A stretch of 46,043 nt of DNA from Clostridiales bacterium (GTDB taxonomy: Bacteria > Bacillota > Clostridia > Christensenellales > Aristaeellaceae), in NCBI GenBank assembly GCA_015056415.1, contig SVGJ01000009.1, positions 1 to 46,043 on the forward strand, given 5' to 3'. Within the stretch, counting starts at the first letter, position 1. Every line of letters starts with the position of its first letter. The notes beneath the pieces are model-generated. The model ran no database searches and had not been told where the DNA came from. It was given only the letters and a program-made list of their open reading frames with translations. Shown one piece after another: positions 6,631-16,646 of the stretch. Made by a program: the position numbers and the translations under genes.

Positions 6631-8526
6631 ATGAATCAGGATCACATCACATTGGAATTTCCCCAAATCATCGCACAGATGCAGGAGCTGGCTGTATCCC
6701 AGACCGCCCGTGACGAGCTGGCGCAGCTTGCCCCCAGCATGGAGGAAGCCGTCTGCCGCAGCCGGATGGAGGCCACCACCGCCGCCCGCCGGGTGCTGGA
6801 CGCGGCCGGCTCGCCGCCGCTGGCCATCATGGACGGGCTGGAGGAGTCCGTCAGCGAAAGCGTCATGGGCGGCATGCTCACCCCGGAGCAGCTCGCCGGC
6901 GTGATGAGCTTCGCCGTCAGCTGCCGCCGCATGGAAGCGTACCTTTCCGGCGTGGCGGGACAGAGCGCGGGCATCGCCGCCTATCGTATGGAGCTGCCTG
7001 ACCTGAGCGACCTGTGCCGGGATATCGAAGCCTCCGTCCGGGAGGATAAGGTGTTGGACGAGGCCAGCAGCCTCCTGCGCGACCTGCGCCGCAGGCATGA
7101 GAACCTGGAGACCGCCATCCGTGACAAGCTGAACCGCATCCTGCAAAGCCGCAAGCAATACCTGGCGGACAGCTACATCACCACCCGCGCCGGCCGCTAT
7201 GTGGTGCCTGTGCAGCGCAAATTCCAGAGCGCCTTCGGCGGTACTGCGGTGGACGTCTCCGCCAAGGGAACAACGGTGTTCATGGAGCCCTCCAGCATCG
7301 TTCCCCTGCGCCAGGAGCTGGACAGCGTGGCGCTCATGGCCGATGAAGAAGAGCGCCGCGTGCTTTATGCCCTCAGCGACCGGGTAGCGGAGGCGGAAAC
7401 GGAGATCCGCCGCGGTATGCGCCTGATGACCGAGCTGGACGCGCTGTTCGCCAAGGCCAAGCTCAGCCAGCAGATGGACGCCCGGGAAGTGGAACTCACC
7501 GGTGAAAGGCGCATCCTTTTGCGCAACGCACGCCATCCCCTGCTGAACAGGGAAAAGGCCGTGCCCCTGAACTTCATCGTGGAGGACGCTACCACCGGCG
7601 TGGTCATCACCGGTCCCAATACCGGCGGCAAAACGGTCTGCGTGAAAACGGTGGGCCTGCTGTGCCTGATGGCTCAGTGCGGGCTGCACATCCCCTGCGG
7701 CGAGGGCAGCGTGGTAGCCCTGCGGGACGCTTTCCTCTGTGATATCGGCGACAGCCAGTCCATCACCCAGAACCTTTCCACCTTCTCCGGCCACATGACC
7801 AATGTGATCCGCATCCTGGATCGCGCCAGCCGGGACAGCCTTGTTCTGCTGGACGAGCTGGGCTCCGGCACCGATCCGGCCGAGGGCATGGGCATCGCCG
7901 TGGCGGTGCTTGGCGAATTGAGGCGGCGTGGCTGTCTGTTCCTGGTCACCACCCACTATTCCCAGGTGAAAACCTGGGCGGAGACCACCCCTGGTGTGAT
8001 GGCTGCCCGCATGGCCTTTGACCGGGAGACTCTGGCACCGCTGTACCGGCTGGAACTGGGCAAATCCGGCGAAAGCTGCGCGCTGGACATCGCCAAACGG
8101 CTGGGCCTGCCGGAATGCCTCATCGCCGGGGCGCGGGAGGCGGCCTACGGTACGCCTGCGGGGCAGGAGCCGGCGATGAAGATCCCCCACAGCAGGCTGA
8201 AGCGGTATGTGCCCAGGCAGGAAGCGAATCCCCCTTCCTTTGCCGTGGGCGACAGCGTCAGCATCGCTCCGAACGGGGTGAAGGGCATCGTCTACCGCCC
8301 CGCGGACGATCAGGGCGAGGTCATCGTGCAGGTGCAGGGGAAGAAGCTTGCCGTGCGTCATACGCGACTCACCCTGCTGGTGTCCGCTGACCGGCTTTAT
8401 CCGGAGGATTACGATTTTTCCATCATCTTTGATACGGTGGCAAACCGTAAGGCCGATCATCTGATGAGCCGGAAATTCGACGCGGAAGCCCTGATCATCC
8501 ATCAGGAGGGCCGGATAACTGAGTGA
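6631..8526 (+). CDS. Short MutS2-like ATPase without Smr domain
   Basis: A 631-residue MutS-family protein. The N-terminal ~300 residues form the MutS core/lever region (YVVPVQRKFQ, about 190-199). The ABC-type ATPase follows: Walker A GPNTGGKT (328-335), DIGDSQSITQNLSTFSGHM (371-389) and Walker B LLDELGSGTDP (406-416). Unlike the full-length MutS2 at 22791, it lacks the long charged coiled coil and the C-terminal Smr nuclease-like domain, ending instead with a KOW-like segment (GDSVSIAPNGVKG) and about 60 residues of no known motif. MutS2 proteins act in recombination control and in rescue of collided ribosomes; which role this paralogue has is unknown. The start has GAGGAG upstream and agrees with homologous N-termini. 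It sits alone behind an attenuator-like leader. Confidence 0.88.
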   Translation: MNQDHITLEFPQIIAQMQELAVSQTARDELAQLAPSMEEAVCRSRMEATTAARRVLDAAGSPPLAIMDGLEESVSESVMGGMLTPEQLAGVMSFAVSCRRMEAYLSGVAGQSAGIAAYRMELPDLSDLCRDIEASVREDKVLDEASSLLRDLRRRHENLETAIRDKLNRILQSRKQYLADSYITTRAGRYVVPVQRKFQSAFGGTAVDVSAKGTTVFMEPSSIVPLRQELDSVALMADEEERRVLYALSDRVAEAETEIRRGMRLMTELDALFAKAKLSQQMDAREVELTGERRILLRNARHPLLNREKAVPLNFIVEDATTGVVITGPNTGGKTVCVKTVGLLCLMAQCGLHIPCGEGSVVALRDAFLCDIGDSQSITQNLSTFSGHMTNVIRILDRASRDSLVLLDELGSGTDPAEGMGIAVAVLGELRRRGCLFLVTTHYSQVKTWAETTPGVMAARMAFDRETLAPLYRLELGKSGESCALDIAKRLGLPECLIAGAREAAYGTPAGQEPAMKIPHSRLKRYVPRQEANPPSFAVGDSVSIAPNGVKGIVYRPADDQGEVIVQVQGKKLAVRHTRLTLLVSADRLYPEDYDFSIIFDTVANRKADHLMSRKFDAEALIIHQEGRITE

Positions 8527-8592
8527 AACGGTAAAAAACCGACATTTTTTCGACAAGTTACAAAATCATTCGCTTTTTTTCTCGAAAAATGC

Positions 8593-8621
8593 TTCTCAGA
8601 CGGCGAAAAATAAGGTATAAT
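8593..8621 (+). promoter_or_regulatory. Probable SigA promoter of the PRPP synthetase gene
   Basis: A perfect TATAAT (8616-8621) lies 17 bp after TTCTCA (8593-8598), a 4-of-6 match to the -35 consensus, in an AT-rich gap. The preceding stretch (8527-8592) holds only A and T runs and a weak 4-5 bp hairpin (about 8529-8541), not a convincing terminator. Confidence 0.6.
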
Positions 8622-8660
8622 AACAGATGGGAAAAATCCAAGCGGAATGAGGTTAAAGGC

Positions 8661-9878
8661 ATGACTGATTTTGTTAGCACTTGGAATAACGAGTCTTTCC
8701 TGACGAATCCTATCGGCCCCCTGGGCTTGATCGCCATGCGCGGTACCGAGGAATTGGGCGAGAAGATCAATAAATGGCTGCTGAAGTGGCGCGATCATAC
8801 CGAGGAGACCCTCCCCGGCGATATGCGCACCACCCCCGGCGCCGAGCGTGAAGATTTCCTGATCAAGGTCTCCTGCCCCCGCTTCGGCAACGGCGAAGGC
8901 AAGGGCATGATCAAGGAAAGCGTCCGCGGCTACGATATTTACATCCTCTGCGATGTGGGCGCTTACAACTGTACCTATAATATGTATGGGCAGGAAGTGC
9001 CCATGAGCCCCGATGATCACTTCATGGATCTCAAGCGCATCATTGCTGCCCTGGGCGGCAAGGCCAAGCGCGTGACCGTGATCATGACCATGCTTTACGA
9101 GGGCCGCCAGCACCGCCGCTCCACCCGCGAGAGCCTGGACTGCGCCATGATGCTGCAGGACCTGGAGCGCATGGGCGTGAACAACATCATCACCTTCGAC
9201 GCCCACGATCCCCGTGTGCAGAACGCCATTCCCTACGGCGGATTCGAGAGCGTGATGCCTTCCTATCAGATCTTCAAGGCCCTGCTGCGCAACGATCCCT
9301 CCCTGCAGATCGATAAGGATCACATGATGATCGTCTCTCCGGATGAGGGCGCGCTGGACCGCAACATCTTCTATGCCTCCGTTCTGGGGCTGGACATGGG
9401 CATGTTCTACAAGCGCCGCGATTATACCCGCATCATCAACGGCCGTAACCCCATCGTGGCCCACGAGTACATGGGCGATTCCGTTGAGGGCAAGGACGTC
9501 TTCGTGGCTGACGATATCCTCTCCTCCGGCGAATCCATCATCGACCTGGCCCGCGAACTGAAGAAGCGCAAGGCGAACCGCATCTTTGCCGCCGCCACCT
9601 TCGCGCTGTTCACCAACGGCCTGGACATCTACAACAAGGCCTATGAGGATGGCATCATCGACCGGGTGATCTCCACCAACCTGACCTATCGCACCCCCGA
9701 GCTGAAGGCGGCGCCCTGGTTTGTGGAGGCCGACATGAGCAAGTATATCTCCTACATGATCGCTACCCTGAACCACGACCGTTCCCTGTCGAAGCTGCTC
9801 AACCCCTACGACCGCATCCACGGCCTGCTGGACCGCTACAACAAGCAGCAGACCGAATCCGGTATCCGGCTGGTGTAA
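8661..9878 (+). CDS. prs: Ribose-phosphate pyrophosphokinase (PRPP synthetase), long clostridial form
   Basis: A 405-residue enzyme that makes 5-phosphoribosyl-1-diphosphate from ribose-5-phosphate and ATP for nucleotide, His and Trp synthesis. Recognised from RQHRRSTRESLDCAMM (flexible-loop region), TFDAHDPRVQNAIP, the second phosphoribosyltransferase half, and the PRPP-binding loop DVFVADDILSSGES, where the two Asp bind ribose. It is longer than the ~315-residue classical enzyme, as in some Clostridia. The start at 8661 is preceded by GAGG; the upstream in-frame ATG at 8589 precedes the promoter. A GNAT gene follows after 6 nt. Confidence 0.92.
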   Translation: MTDFVSTWNNESFLTNPIGPLGLIAMRGTEELGEKINKWLLKWRDHTEETLPGDMRTTPGAEREDFLIKVSCPRFGNGEGKGMIKESVRGYDIYILCDVGAYNCTYNMYGQEVPMSPDDHFMDLKRIIAALGGKAKRVTVIMTMLYEGRQHRRSTRESLDCAMMLQDLERMGVNNIITFDAHDPRVQNAIPYGGFESVMPSYQIFKALLRNDPSLQIDKDHMMIVSPDEGALDRNIFYASVLGLDMGMFYKRRDYTRIINGRNPIVAHEYMGDSVEGKDVFVADDILSSGESIIDLARELKKRKANRIFAAATFALFTNGLDIYNKAYEDGIIDRVISTNLTYRTPELKAAPWFVEADMSKYISYMIATLNHDRSLSKLLNPYDRIHGLLDRYNKQQTESGIRLV

Positions 9879-9884
9879 CACGCG

Positions 9885-10385
9885 ATGGCAGAGCTGAATA
9901 TTCGATTGGCCACCATGGAGGATATCCCCCGGCTGGCAGCGCTGAAAAGCACCTATGTGCGCAGCCTGTACCGCGGCTTCATCCCCCAGGAGCTTTTGTG
10001 CCGCGCCTCTGTGGAGCGCTACATCTCCGCCATTACCGAGTGGATGGAGACCGGCCTGTATCATGTCGCGCTCATTGAGCGGGACGGCGTCATCGGCAGC
10101 TACATCGTCTACGGCCGCAACCCTGAGGAGCCCTTCAACGGGCTGGTCTACGAGGGCGTGTGCGACCACCTTGCCACCACCGAGGAGAAGCGCCTGCTGG
10201 TGGATCATTGCCTGAGCAGCCTGCGTGGGCAGGGGCATACCATCGCGTACCTGTGGATCCTGGTGGATAACTTCCGCGTCCGCTACCTGTTCGAGACGTT
10301 GGGCTTCCGCCCCGACGGCGCCCGGGAGACCCGGGAGATGTTCGGCCAGGAGCTGCGCATCGCCAGGTACCAATACAAGCTGTAA
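9885..10385 (+). CDS. GNAT-family N-acetyltransferase
   Basis: A 166-residue acetyl-CoA-dependent acetyltransferase of unknown substrate. It shows the GNAT pattern: RLATMEDIPRLAALK at the N-terminus (beta1-alpha1), a central HVALIERDGVIGSYIV hairpin, and the C-terminal LWILVDNFRVRYLFETLGF, the beta5-alpha4 signature in which N and R/Y contact the acceptor side. The pyrophosphate-loop motif is poor (SSLRGQGHT). It begins 6 nt after prs with no clear SD, so it is probably translated by coupling. A strong terminator follows, closing the prs operon. Confidence 0.85.
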   Translation: MAELNIRLATMEDIPRLAALKSTYVRSLYRGFIPQELLCRASVERYISAITEWMETGLYHVALIERDGVIGSYIVYGRNPEEPFNGLVYEGVCDHLATTEEKRLLVDHCLSSLRGQGHTIAYLWILVDNFRVRYLFETLGFRPDGARETREMFGQELRIARYQYKL

Positions 10386-10394
10386 TACAAAAAG

Positions 10395-10422
10395 GCACAC
10401 GGAACATTTCCGTGTGCTTTTT
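10395..10422 (+). terminator. Intrinsic terminator of the prs-GNAT operon
   Basis: A 10-bp perfect stem (GCACACGGAA with TTCCGTGTGC) with loop CAT and a run of five T, 9 nt after the GNAT stop. Confidence 0.9.
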
Positions 10423-10447
10423 CCTTGCTCTTTCGCGCCTTCCGCCC

Positions 10448-10476
10448 TTGACAAATCCTTAACTTGCGCCTATGAT
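10448..10476 (+). promoter_or_regulatory. SigA promoter of glyQS
   Basis: TTGACA (10448-10453), 17-bp spacer, TATGAT (10471-10476). Only about 30 nt remain before the ATG, so there is no room for a glycine T-box, which often controls this gene in Bacillota. Confidence 0.85.
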
Positions 10477-10513
10477 ACAGGGGTATGACTTTATACTTTG
10501 GGAGGAATCAACC

Positions 10514-11893
10514 ATGGCTGAACTGACGATGGATAAGCTCAAGGCTCTGTGTCAGAACCGCGGCTTTATTTTTGCCGGCTCCGAGATCTACGGCGGCCTG
10601 GCCAACACCTGGGACTTCGGCCCCCTGGGCGTGGAATTCAAGAACAACATCAAGAAGGCCTGGTGGCAGAAGTTTGTTCAGGAGAGCAAATACAACACCG
10701 GCCTGGATTGCGGCATCCTGATGAACCGCGAGGTGTGGGTCGCTTCCGGCCACGTGGGCGGCTTCAACGATCCCCTGATGGACTGCAAGGCCTGCAAGGC
10801 CCGCTTCCGTGCCGATAAGCTCATCGAGGACTTTACGAACGGCGCCGAGACCGGCGACGGCTGGAAGAACGAGGAGCTGGAGCAGTACATCGCCGAGCAT
10901 GACATCGTCTGCCCCGTGTGCGGCAAGAAGGATTTCACCGGCATCCGTCAGTTCAACCTGATGTTCAAGACCCACCTGGGCGTGAACGAGGCCTCTGCCT
11001 CCGAGGTGCTGCTGCGCCCCGAGACGGCTCAGGGCATCTTTGTGAACTTCCTCAATTCCATGCGTACCACCCGCAAGAAGCTGCCCGCCGGCATCTGCCA
11101 GATCGGCAAGTCCTTCCGTAACGAGATCACCCCCGGCAACTTCATCTTCCGCGTGCTGGAGTTCGAGCAGATGGAGCTGGAATTCTTCTGCAAGCCCGGC
11201 GAGGATCTGGAGTGGTTCAACTACTGGCGCTCCTTCTGCAAGGAGTGGCTGCTGAGCCTGGGCATCCAGGAGGATAAGCTCCGCCTGCGCGATCACGAGC
11301 CCGAGAAGCTGGCCTTCTATTCCAAGGCTACCACCGACTTTGAGTACCTCTTCCCCTTCGGCTGGGGCGAATTGTGGGGCATTGCTGACCGTACCGATTA
11401 CGACCTGAAGCAGCACATGAACCACTCCGGCAAGTCCCTGGAGTACATGGATCCCGTGACCAACGAGAAGTACATCCCCTACTGCGTGGAGCCCTCTGTT
11501 GGCGTGGAGCGCCTGGTGCTGGCCTTCCTGTGCAACGCCTATGACGAGGAGGAGCTGGAGGGCGGCGACGTGCGCACCGTGCTGCACCTGCATCCCGCTC
11601 TGGCGCCCTTCAAGGCTGCCGTGCTGCCCCTGCAGAAGAACAAGTTGGGCGGCCTGGCCAGCGAGATCCATGCCGAGCTGTGCAAGTATTTCCCCGTGGA
11701 TTACGACGAGACCGGCTCCATCGGCAAGCGCTACCGCCGTCAGGACGAGATCGGCACGCCCTTCTCCATCTGCGTGGACTTCGACACCGAAGAGACCCAG
11801 TCCGTCACCGTCCGTGACCGTGACACCATGCAGCAGGAGCGCGTGGCTCTCAAGGATCTGCGCCAGTACATCGAAGACAAAATGCGTTTCTAA
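10514..11893 (+). CDS. glyQS: Glycyl-tRNA synthetase, alpha2 type
   Basis: A 459-residue class II synthetase charging tRNA-Gly. It belongs to the homodimeric type, not the alpha2-beta2 GlyQ/GlyS form. Seen: [19 protein letters not shown] at the N-terminus, paired cysteines (DCKACKARF and CPVCGKKDF, likely a zinc site), motif 2 [29 protein letters not shown], motif 3 [14 protein letters not shown], and a C-terminal anticodon-binding domain ending YIEDKMRF. The start has GGAGG 8 nt upstream and matches the family [10 protein letters not shown]-terminus. The stop codon TAA is itself the first three bases of a hairpin array. Confidence 0.97.
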   Translation: MAELTMDKLKALCQNRGFIFAGSEIYGGLANTWDFGPLGVEFKNNIKKAWWQKFVQESKYNTGLDCGILMNREVWVASGHVGGFNDPLMDCKACKARFRADKLIEDFTNGAETGDGWKNEELEQYIAEHDIVCPVCGKKDFTGIRQFNLMFKTHLGVNEASASEVLLRPETAQGIFVNFLNSMRTTRKKLPAGICQIGKSFRNEITPGNFIFRVLEFEQMELEFFCKPGEDLEWFNYWRSFCKEWLLSLGIQEDKLRLRDHEPEKLAFYSKATTDFEYLFPFGWGELWGIADRTDYDLKQHMNHSGKSLEYMDPVTNEKYIPYCVEPSVGVERLVLAFLCNAYDEEELEGGDVRTVLHLHPALAPFKAAVLPLQKNKLGGLASEIHAELCKYFPVDYDETGSIGKRYRRQDEIGTPFSICVDFDTEETQSVTVRDRDTMQQERVALKDLRQYIEDKMRF

Positions 11894-12034
11894 GGGGCTT
11901 TGCCCCTTAACCCTACCAGAGAGGGCGCTGCCCTCTCTGGACTCTTCTGCCAAAGGGGCCTTGCCCCTTTGGAAACCCCACGAAGGGCTTTCAGCCCTCT
12001 CGACACCCATTCGGGGCGACCGCTGCTGGTCGCC
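11891..12034 (+). repeat. Post-stop hairpin array behind glyQS (four to five units)
   Basis: The first hairpin, TAAGGGGC / TTT / GCCCCTTA (11891-11909), includes the glyQS stop codon in its stem. Further units begin near 11916 (CCAGAGAGGGC stem), 11950 (CCAAAGGGGC), 11981 (CGAAGGGC, imperfect) and 12015 (GGCGACC with GGTCGCC). Spacing is 30-34 bp after the first unit. No unit ends in a T run. The rest of the gap (12035-12087) shows no clear promoter, so it is uncertain whether recJ has its own start or is reached by readthrough. Confidence 0.85.
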
Positions 12035-12099
12035 TCCTTTGCGTTGAGGGAGGGGAGCAGTTTGTGGTTTGATTATGTGCGATTCCCGGAGGTGAGGGT

Positions 12100-14421
12100 A
12101 TGCTGGAGTTTATCAGGCGCGGGGCGGAGCGTGAGGCGACGCCCATTGGCGAATTGCCCCTGTGGCTTTTGTCGCTTTTGCGTACCCGGGGAATCGATAC
12201 GCCGGAGAAGGCGGAGCGGTTTCTGCATCCGGCGCTGGAACACCTGCACGACCCATTCCTGATGCAGGGCATGGACAAGGCGGTGCGCATCATCCGCGAG
12301 GCTGTCGGGACTGGGGAAAGCATCCTTATTTACGGCGATTATGATGTGGACGGCGTGTGCGCCACCTCCATCCTGATGGAGACCCTGGGGGAAATGGGCG
12401 CGCGGGTGGATTTCCGCATTCCCAGCCGGCATGGCGAGGGTTATGGCCTGAACTGCGACGCGGTGAGAGAGATCGCAGCGGAGCACAGGCTGCTGATCAC
12501 CGTGGACTGCGGCGTGACCAACCATGAGGAGGTCAGGCTGGCCCAGATGCTGGGCATGACGGTGATCGTGACCGATCACCACCAGCTGGCGGACACGCCC
12601 TCGCCGGCGGATGTGGTGCTGAACCCGCTGCTGGGGGATTATCCCTTCCGCAGGCTGTGCGGCGCGGGCGTGGCGCTGAAGCTGACCCAGGCCCTGCAGG
12701 GCATGGAGGGTGTGCGCAGGCGTATCGAGCTGGCGGCGCTGGCCACCGTGGCGGATATCGTGCCGCTGATCGATGAAAACCGCGTCATCGTGCGTGAGGG
12801 ATTGCAAGCTATGGCGGACTCCGACAGGCCGGGCATCAAGGCGCTGCTGATGGTCTCCGGTGTAACGCCGCCTGTAAGCGCCGGTCAGGTGGGCTTCCGG
12901 CTGGCGCCGCGCATCAATGCCGGCGGCCGCCTGGAGGACGCCTCTCAGGGCGTGACGCTGCTCACCACCCGGGACGAAATGCTGGCCGAGCGCATCGCCG
13001 CTCACCTGGAGGACGCCAACAGCCAGCGCCAGGCCATCGAGCAGGATATCACCCAGAGGGCCATGCAGGAGATCGCCGAGAAGGTGGACTTCCTGAGCGA
13101 CCGGGTGATCATCGTGATGGGTGATGAGTGGAACCACGGCGTCATCGGCCTGGCGGCGGGGCGCATCTGCGAGAAGTACCATTTCCCCACTATCGTGCTG
13201 AGCCGTCAGGGCGATGTGGCGGTGGGCAGCTGCCGCTCTATCCCCGGGGTGAATATCCACGCCATGCTGGCGCTGTGCAAGGATCTGTTCATCCGCTTCG
13301 GCGGGCATGAGCAGGCGGCAGGCCTGACCATGCAGGCGGAGCTGGTGCCGGAACTGCGGCGGCGGCTGAACCTGTGCATCACCGAAAACTGCGACCTTCG
13401 CTGTTATGTGCCGACCAAGGAATATGACCTGGCGCTGCCGCTGAGCCAGGTGAACCTGGAGCTGATCGACTCCCTGAGCCTTCTGCAGCCTACGGGCTAT
13501 GGCAATCCCGCGCCGGTGTTCCTCTGCCGGGGTGCTCAGGTGCAGCTTATGCGCAGGGTGGGCCGGGATCAGCAGCACCTGAAGCTCTCTCTGCTGGACG
13601 GCAATTCCGTGCGCGACGGCATCGCCTTCTCCATGGGGCATCTGGCGGATGAGGGCCTTGAGATGGTGGACGTGCTGTTTTCGCCCGAGCGGAACGAGTT
13701 CATGGGCCGGGTCACGGCGCAGCTGCAGGTGCAGGCCATGCGCCCTGCGGAGGGCACCGCGCCCCTGCCGGATGAGAACGTGCTTTTTCGGGCCGTTTTG
13801 CAGGAAATAACCCTGCTTGCGGCGAATGCTAACCAAATCCCCTCGCCGGAGGCGATCACCCCCGCCGCCGCCCGTAAGCTGATGAACAGCGGCCGGGGCG
13901 TGCTGCTGATCGCCCACGAGCGGGCGCGTGCCGCCAGCATGCTGGTGGACACCCTGACGGACGCTGCCCTGGCACAGGTGAAGGACGAGCGAGCCTTCAA
14001 TACCGTGCTCTGCGCGCCGGAGATCTCCAGGCTGCGGGATGTATGGGAGCATATTATCCTGCTGGATGGCGACGTGCTGCCCGGTGAGGCGGCGGCCATC
14101 GCGGCCCAGTGCCCCCGCGCGCAGCTCCATGCCATGAAGCCCAACCCGGCCTTCCTTGACCAGCTGAAGGAGCTGGCGATGGAGGATGAGCCCCTGCGGG
14201 ATCTCTACCGCCGGCTGCGGCTGGGCGGCAACACCATGGCTTCGCAGCTGGCGCAGGATTGCGGGCTGACGGTTCCACAGGTACTGGTGGGCCTGACGGC
14301 CTTCAGCCAGGTGAAGCTGGCGGAGGTCTCGCTGGAGCCCTATGCCGTGCGGCTGCTCCCTCCCGTGAAGTGTCGCATGGACGACAGCCCGGTGATCCAT
14401 TATTTACGAGGTCTGACCTGA
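12100..14421 (+). CDS. recJ: Single-stranded-DNA-specific 5'-3' exonuclease RecJ
   Basis: A 773-residue DHH-family exonuclease used in recombination and repair. N-terminal catalytic core: YGDYDVDGVCATSIL (78-92, motif I), ITVDCGVTNHEE (133-144), VTDHHQL (157-163, the DHH motif), NPLLGDYPFRRLCGAG and SCRSIPGVNIHAML, then the DHHA1 part with RFGGHEQAAGLT. A long C-terminal region (about 450-773) includes an OB-like nucleic-acid-binding part and a final domain shared with Bacillota RecJ proteins. The start follows GGAGGTGA. First gene of a run with rel, dtd, an MBL hydrolase and hemZ on the same strand. The apt gene that often lies between recJ and rel is absent. Confidence 0.95.
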   Translation: MLEFIRRGAEREATPIGELPLWLLSLLRTRGIDTPEKAERFLHPALEHLHDPFLMQGMDKAVRIIREAVGTGESILIYGDYDVDGVCATSILMETLGEMGARVDFRIPSRHGEGYGLNCDAVREIAAEHRLLITVDCGVTNHEEVRLAQMLGMTVIVTDHHQLADTPSPADVVLNPLLGDYPFRRLCGAGVALKLTQALQGMEGVRRRIELAALATVADIVPLIDENRVIVREGLQAMADSDRPGIKALLMVSGVTPPVSAGQVGFRLAPRINAGGRLEDASQGVTLLTTRDEMLAERIAAHLEDANSQRQAIEQDITQRAMQEIAEKVDFLSDRVIIVMGDEWNHGVIGLAAGRICEKYHFPTIVLSRQGDVAVGSCRSIPGVNIHAMLALCKDLFIRFGGHEQAAGLTMQAELVPELRRRLNLCITENCDLRCYVPTKEYDLALPLSQVNLELIDSLSLLQPTGYGNPAPVFLCRGAQVQLMRRVGRDQQHLKLSLLDGNSVRDGIAFSMGHLADEGLEMVDVLFSPERNEFMGRVTAQLQVQAMRPAEGTAPLPDENVLFRAVLQEITLLAANANQIPSPEAITPAAARKLMNSGRGVLLIAHERARAASMLVDTLTDAALAQVKDERAFNTVLCAPEISRLRDVWEHIILLDGDVLPGEAAAIAAQCPRAQLHAMKPNPAFLDQLKELAMEDEPLRDLYRRLRLGGNTMASQLAQDCGLTVPQVLVGLTAFSQVKLAEVSLEPYAVRLLPPVKCRMDDSPVIHYLRGLT

Positions 14422-14443
14422 TTCTTTCGGAAGGAGGATGCGT

Positions 14444-16642
14444 ATGAGTTATACTGCCTATGAAGCCATGCCGCTTTATCAGATGATCGGACGTGTGCAG
14501 AAGTACGTCCCCGGCGACGGCTACAAGCTGGTGGAAAAGGCTTATCAGTTTGCCGAGAAGGCTCATGCCGGACAGAAGCGCAGGAGTGGCGAGCCCTATT
14601 TTATCCATCCCTGCTTTGTGGCCAGCATCCTGACCGAATTGATGATCGATCCGCCCACCATCGCGGCGGGTCTGCTCCACGATACGGTGGAGGATTGCGA
14701 GGATATCACCCTGGAGACCCTCCAGCAGGAGTTCGGCGAGGAGGTCGCCCACCTGGTGGATGGCGTGACCAAGCTGGATAAGCTGGATTTTGCCGACCGC
14801 GAGGAGGCCCAGGCGGAATCCCTGCGCAAGATGATCCTGGCCATGTCGAAGGACATCCGCGTGGTGCTGATCAAGCTGGCTGACCGCCTGCACAACATGC
14901 GCACCCTGAAGCATCAGTCCGAGAACCGTCAGGTGGCCATCGCCCGGGAAACGCTGGATATCTACGCCCCCCTGGCCCACCGCCTGGGCGTATATGCCGT
15001 GAAGCAGGAGCTGGAGGATCTCTCCCTGCGTTATATCGACCCGGCCGGCTATCAGAACCTGGTGGACAAGGTGGGCCAGAAGCGCTCCGAGCGCCAGCAG
15101 AACATCCGCATGGTCATTGACGAGCTCTCTGCCAAGCTGGATGAGCAGGGCGTGCATTACGATATCGACGGCCGCCCCAAGCACTTCTACTCCATCTACC
15201 GCAAGATGGTCTTGCAGAACAAGCCCTTCGACCAGATCTACGACCTGATCGCCATCCGCGTGCTGGTGGATACCATCCCGGATTGCTATGCCGTGCTGGG
15301 CATCGTCCACACCCTGTGGAACCAGATCCCCGGCAGGTTCAAGGATTATATCTCCGTGCCCAAGGCCAATATGTATCAGTCCCTGCACACCACGGTGGTG
15401 GGCGGCCGCAAGATGCCCATCCCCTTCGAAGTGCAGATCCGCACGTGGGAAATGCATCGCGTGGCCGAGTACGGCATCGCCGCCCACTGGCGCTACAAGG
15501 AGGGCGGCAAGGAGGGCAGCCTGGACAGCAAGCTGACCTGGGTCCGCCAGATCCTGGACTGGCAGAACGAGACCCGCGACAGCAAGGAATTCGTCGATAC
15601 CCTCAAGACCGACCTGTTTGCCGAGGAAGTGTTCCTCTTTACCCCCAAGGGCGATGTGATCTCCATGCCCAAGGGCGCCACACCCCTGGACTTCGCCTAC
15701 CGCATCCACTCCGCTGTGGGCAACAAGTGCGTCGGCGCGAAGATCAACGGCAAGATCGTTCCCCTGGATACCCCCCTGGCCACCGGCGACCGGGTGGAGA
15801 TCATGACCTCCGCCTCCTGCAAGGGCCCCTCCACGGACTGGCTGCGCATCTGCAAAACGCCCCAGGCCAAGGCCAAGATCCGCCAGTTCCTGAAGAAGGA
15901 AATGAAGGCCGAGAACATCGAGCTGGGCCGGAACATGGTGGAAAAGGAATGCAAGCGCCGCGGCGTGAGCATGAGCGATCTGCTCAAGCCCGAATACTAC
16001 GAGGGCATGCTGCAGAAGTACGGCTTCACCGGGCTGGAGGACATCTTCGGCTCCGTGGGCTACGGCGGCATGGCGGCGGTGTATGTGGTATCCCGCCTCG
16101 TCGAGGAGCAGAAGGCCAGGGAGCCCGCTCCCGCTGTGAAGCTGGAGGATCTGCCCCAGCAGGTGGAGCAGCGCGTCAATCAGAGCCGCGCCAACCACGG
16201 CATCATCATGATCGGCAACGAGGATATGGACATCCCCGTCCGCTTTGCCAAGTGCTGCTCTCCCGTGCCCGGCGACGAGATCGTGGGCTACATCACCCGC
16301 GGTCGGGGTGTGACCATCCACAAAGCTGAGTGCGTCAACGCCCTCAACGGGGAGGAGGAGCGCAAGGTGCAGGTGGACTGGGCCGATAACAACACCGGCT
16401 CCTTCTACGCTACCATCAAGGTGGTGGCCTACGACCATGTGAGCCTCCTGGGCGAGCTGGCCACCTATATCGGCGAAATGAACGTGCCCATCAAGGCGAT
16501 CTCCGCCTCGGTGGACGAAAAGACTCAAACCTCCGCCATCCGCCTGACCATCGAGGTGCGCTCCCGCGAGCAGATGGACAAGGTGATGAAACAGCTGCGG
16601 AAGAAATCCGACGTGATCGACGTCTATCGCGTACAGGGGTGA
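14444..16642 (+). CDS. rel: Bifunctional (p)ppGpp synthetase/hydrolase Rel
   Basis: A 732-residue long RelA/SpoT homologue that makes and degrades the stringent-response alarmone (p)ppGpp. Domains in order: HD hydrolase ([26 protein letters not shown]), synthetase ([28 protein letters not shown]), TGS ([18 protein letters not shown]), a helical region, the Cys-containing zinc-finger-like part ([20 protein letters not shown]) and a C-terminal ACT domain ([13 protein letters not shown]). The HD residues are intact, so both activities are expected. ATG 14444 is chosen because GGAGG (14433-14437) lies 6 nt before it; the ATG at 14438 abuts the SD. It starts 22 nt after recJ. Confidence 0.96.
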   Translation: MSYTAYEAMPLYQMIGRVQKYVPGDGYKLVEKAYQFAEKAHAGQKRRSGEPYFIHPCFVASILTELMIDPPTIAAGLLHDTVEDCEDITLETLQQEFGEEVAHLVDGVTKLDKLDFADREEAQAESLRKMILAMSKDIRVVLIKLADRLHNMRTLKHQSENRQVAIARETLDIYAPLAHRLGVYAVKQELEDLSLRYIDPAGYQNLVDKVGQKRSERQQNIRMVIDELSAKLDEQGVHYDIDGRPKHFYSIYRKMVLQNKPFDQIYDLIAIRVLVDTIPDCYAVLGIVHTLWNQIPGRFKDYISVPKANMYQSLHTTVVGGRKMPIPFEVQIRTWEMHRVAEYGIAAHWRYKEGGKEGSLDSKLTWVRQILDWQNETRDSKEFVDTLKTDLFAEEVFLFTPKGDVISMPKGATPLDFAYRIHSAVGNKCVGAKINGKIVPLDTPLATGDRVEIMTSASCKGPSTDWLRICKTPQAKAKIRQFLKKEMKAENIELGRNMVEKECKRRGVSMSDLLKPEYYEGMLQKYGFTGLEDIFGSVGYGGMAAVYVVSRLVEEQKAREPAPAVKLEDLPQQVEQRVNQSRANHGIIMIGNEDMDIPVRFAKCCSPVPGDEIVGYITRGRGVTIHKAECVNALNGEEERKVQVDWADNNTGSFYATIKVVAYDHVSLLGELATYIGEMNVPIKAISASVDEKTQTSAIRLTIEVRSREQMDKVMKQLRKKSDVIDVYRVQG

Positions 16643-16646
16643 TCAT

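Noticed and set aside
8527-8560. Terminator after the MutS2-like gene
   Set aside because: The stem near CGGT/ACCG is only 4-5 bp and is separated from the T run; too weak to call.
10477-10513. Glycine T-box or riboswitch before glyQS
   Set aside because: Only about 37 nt separate the -10 from the start; no T-box consensus fits.
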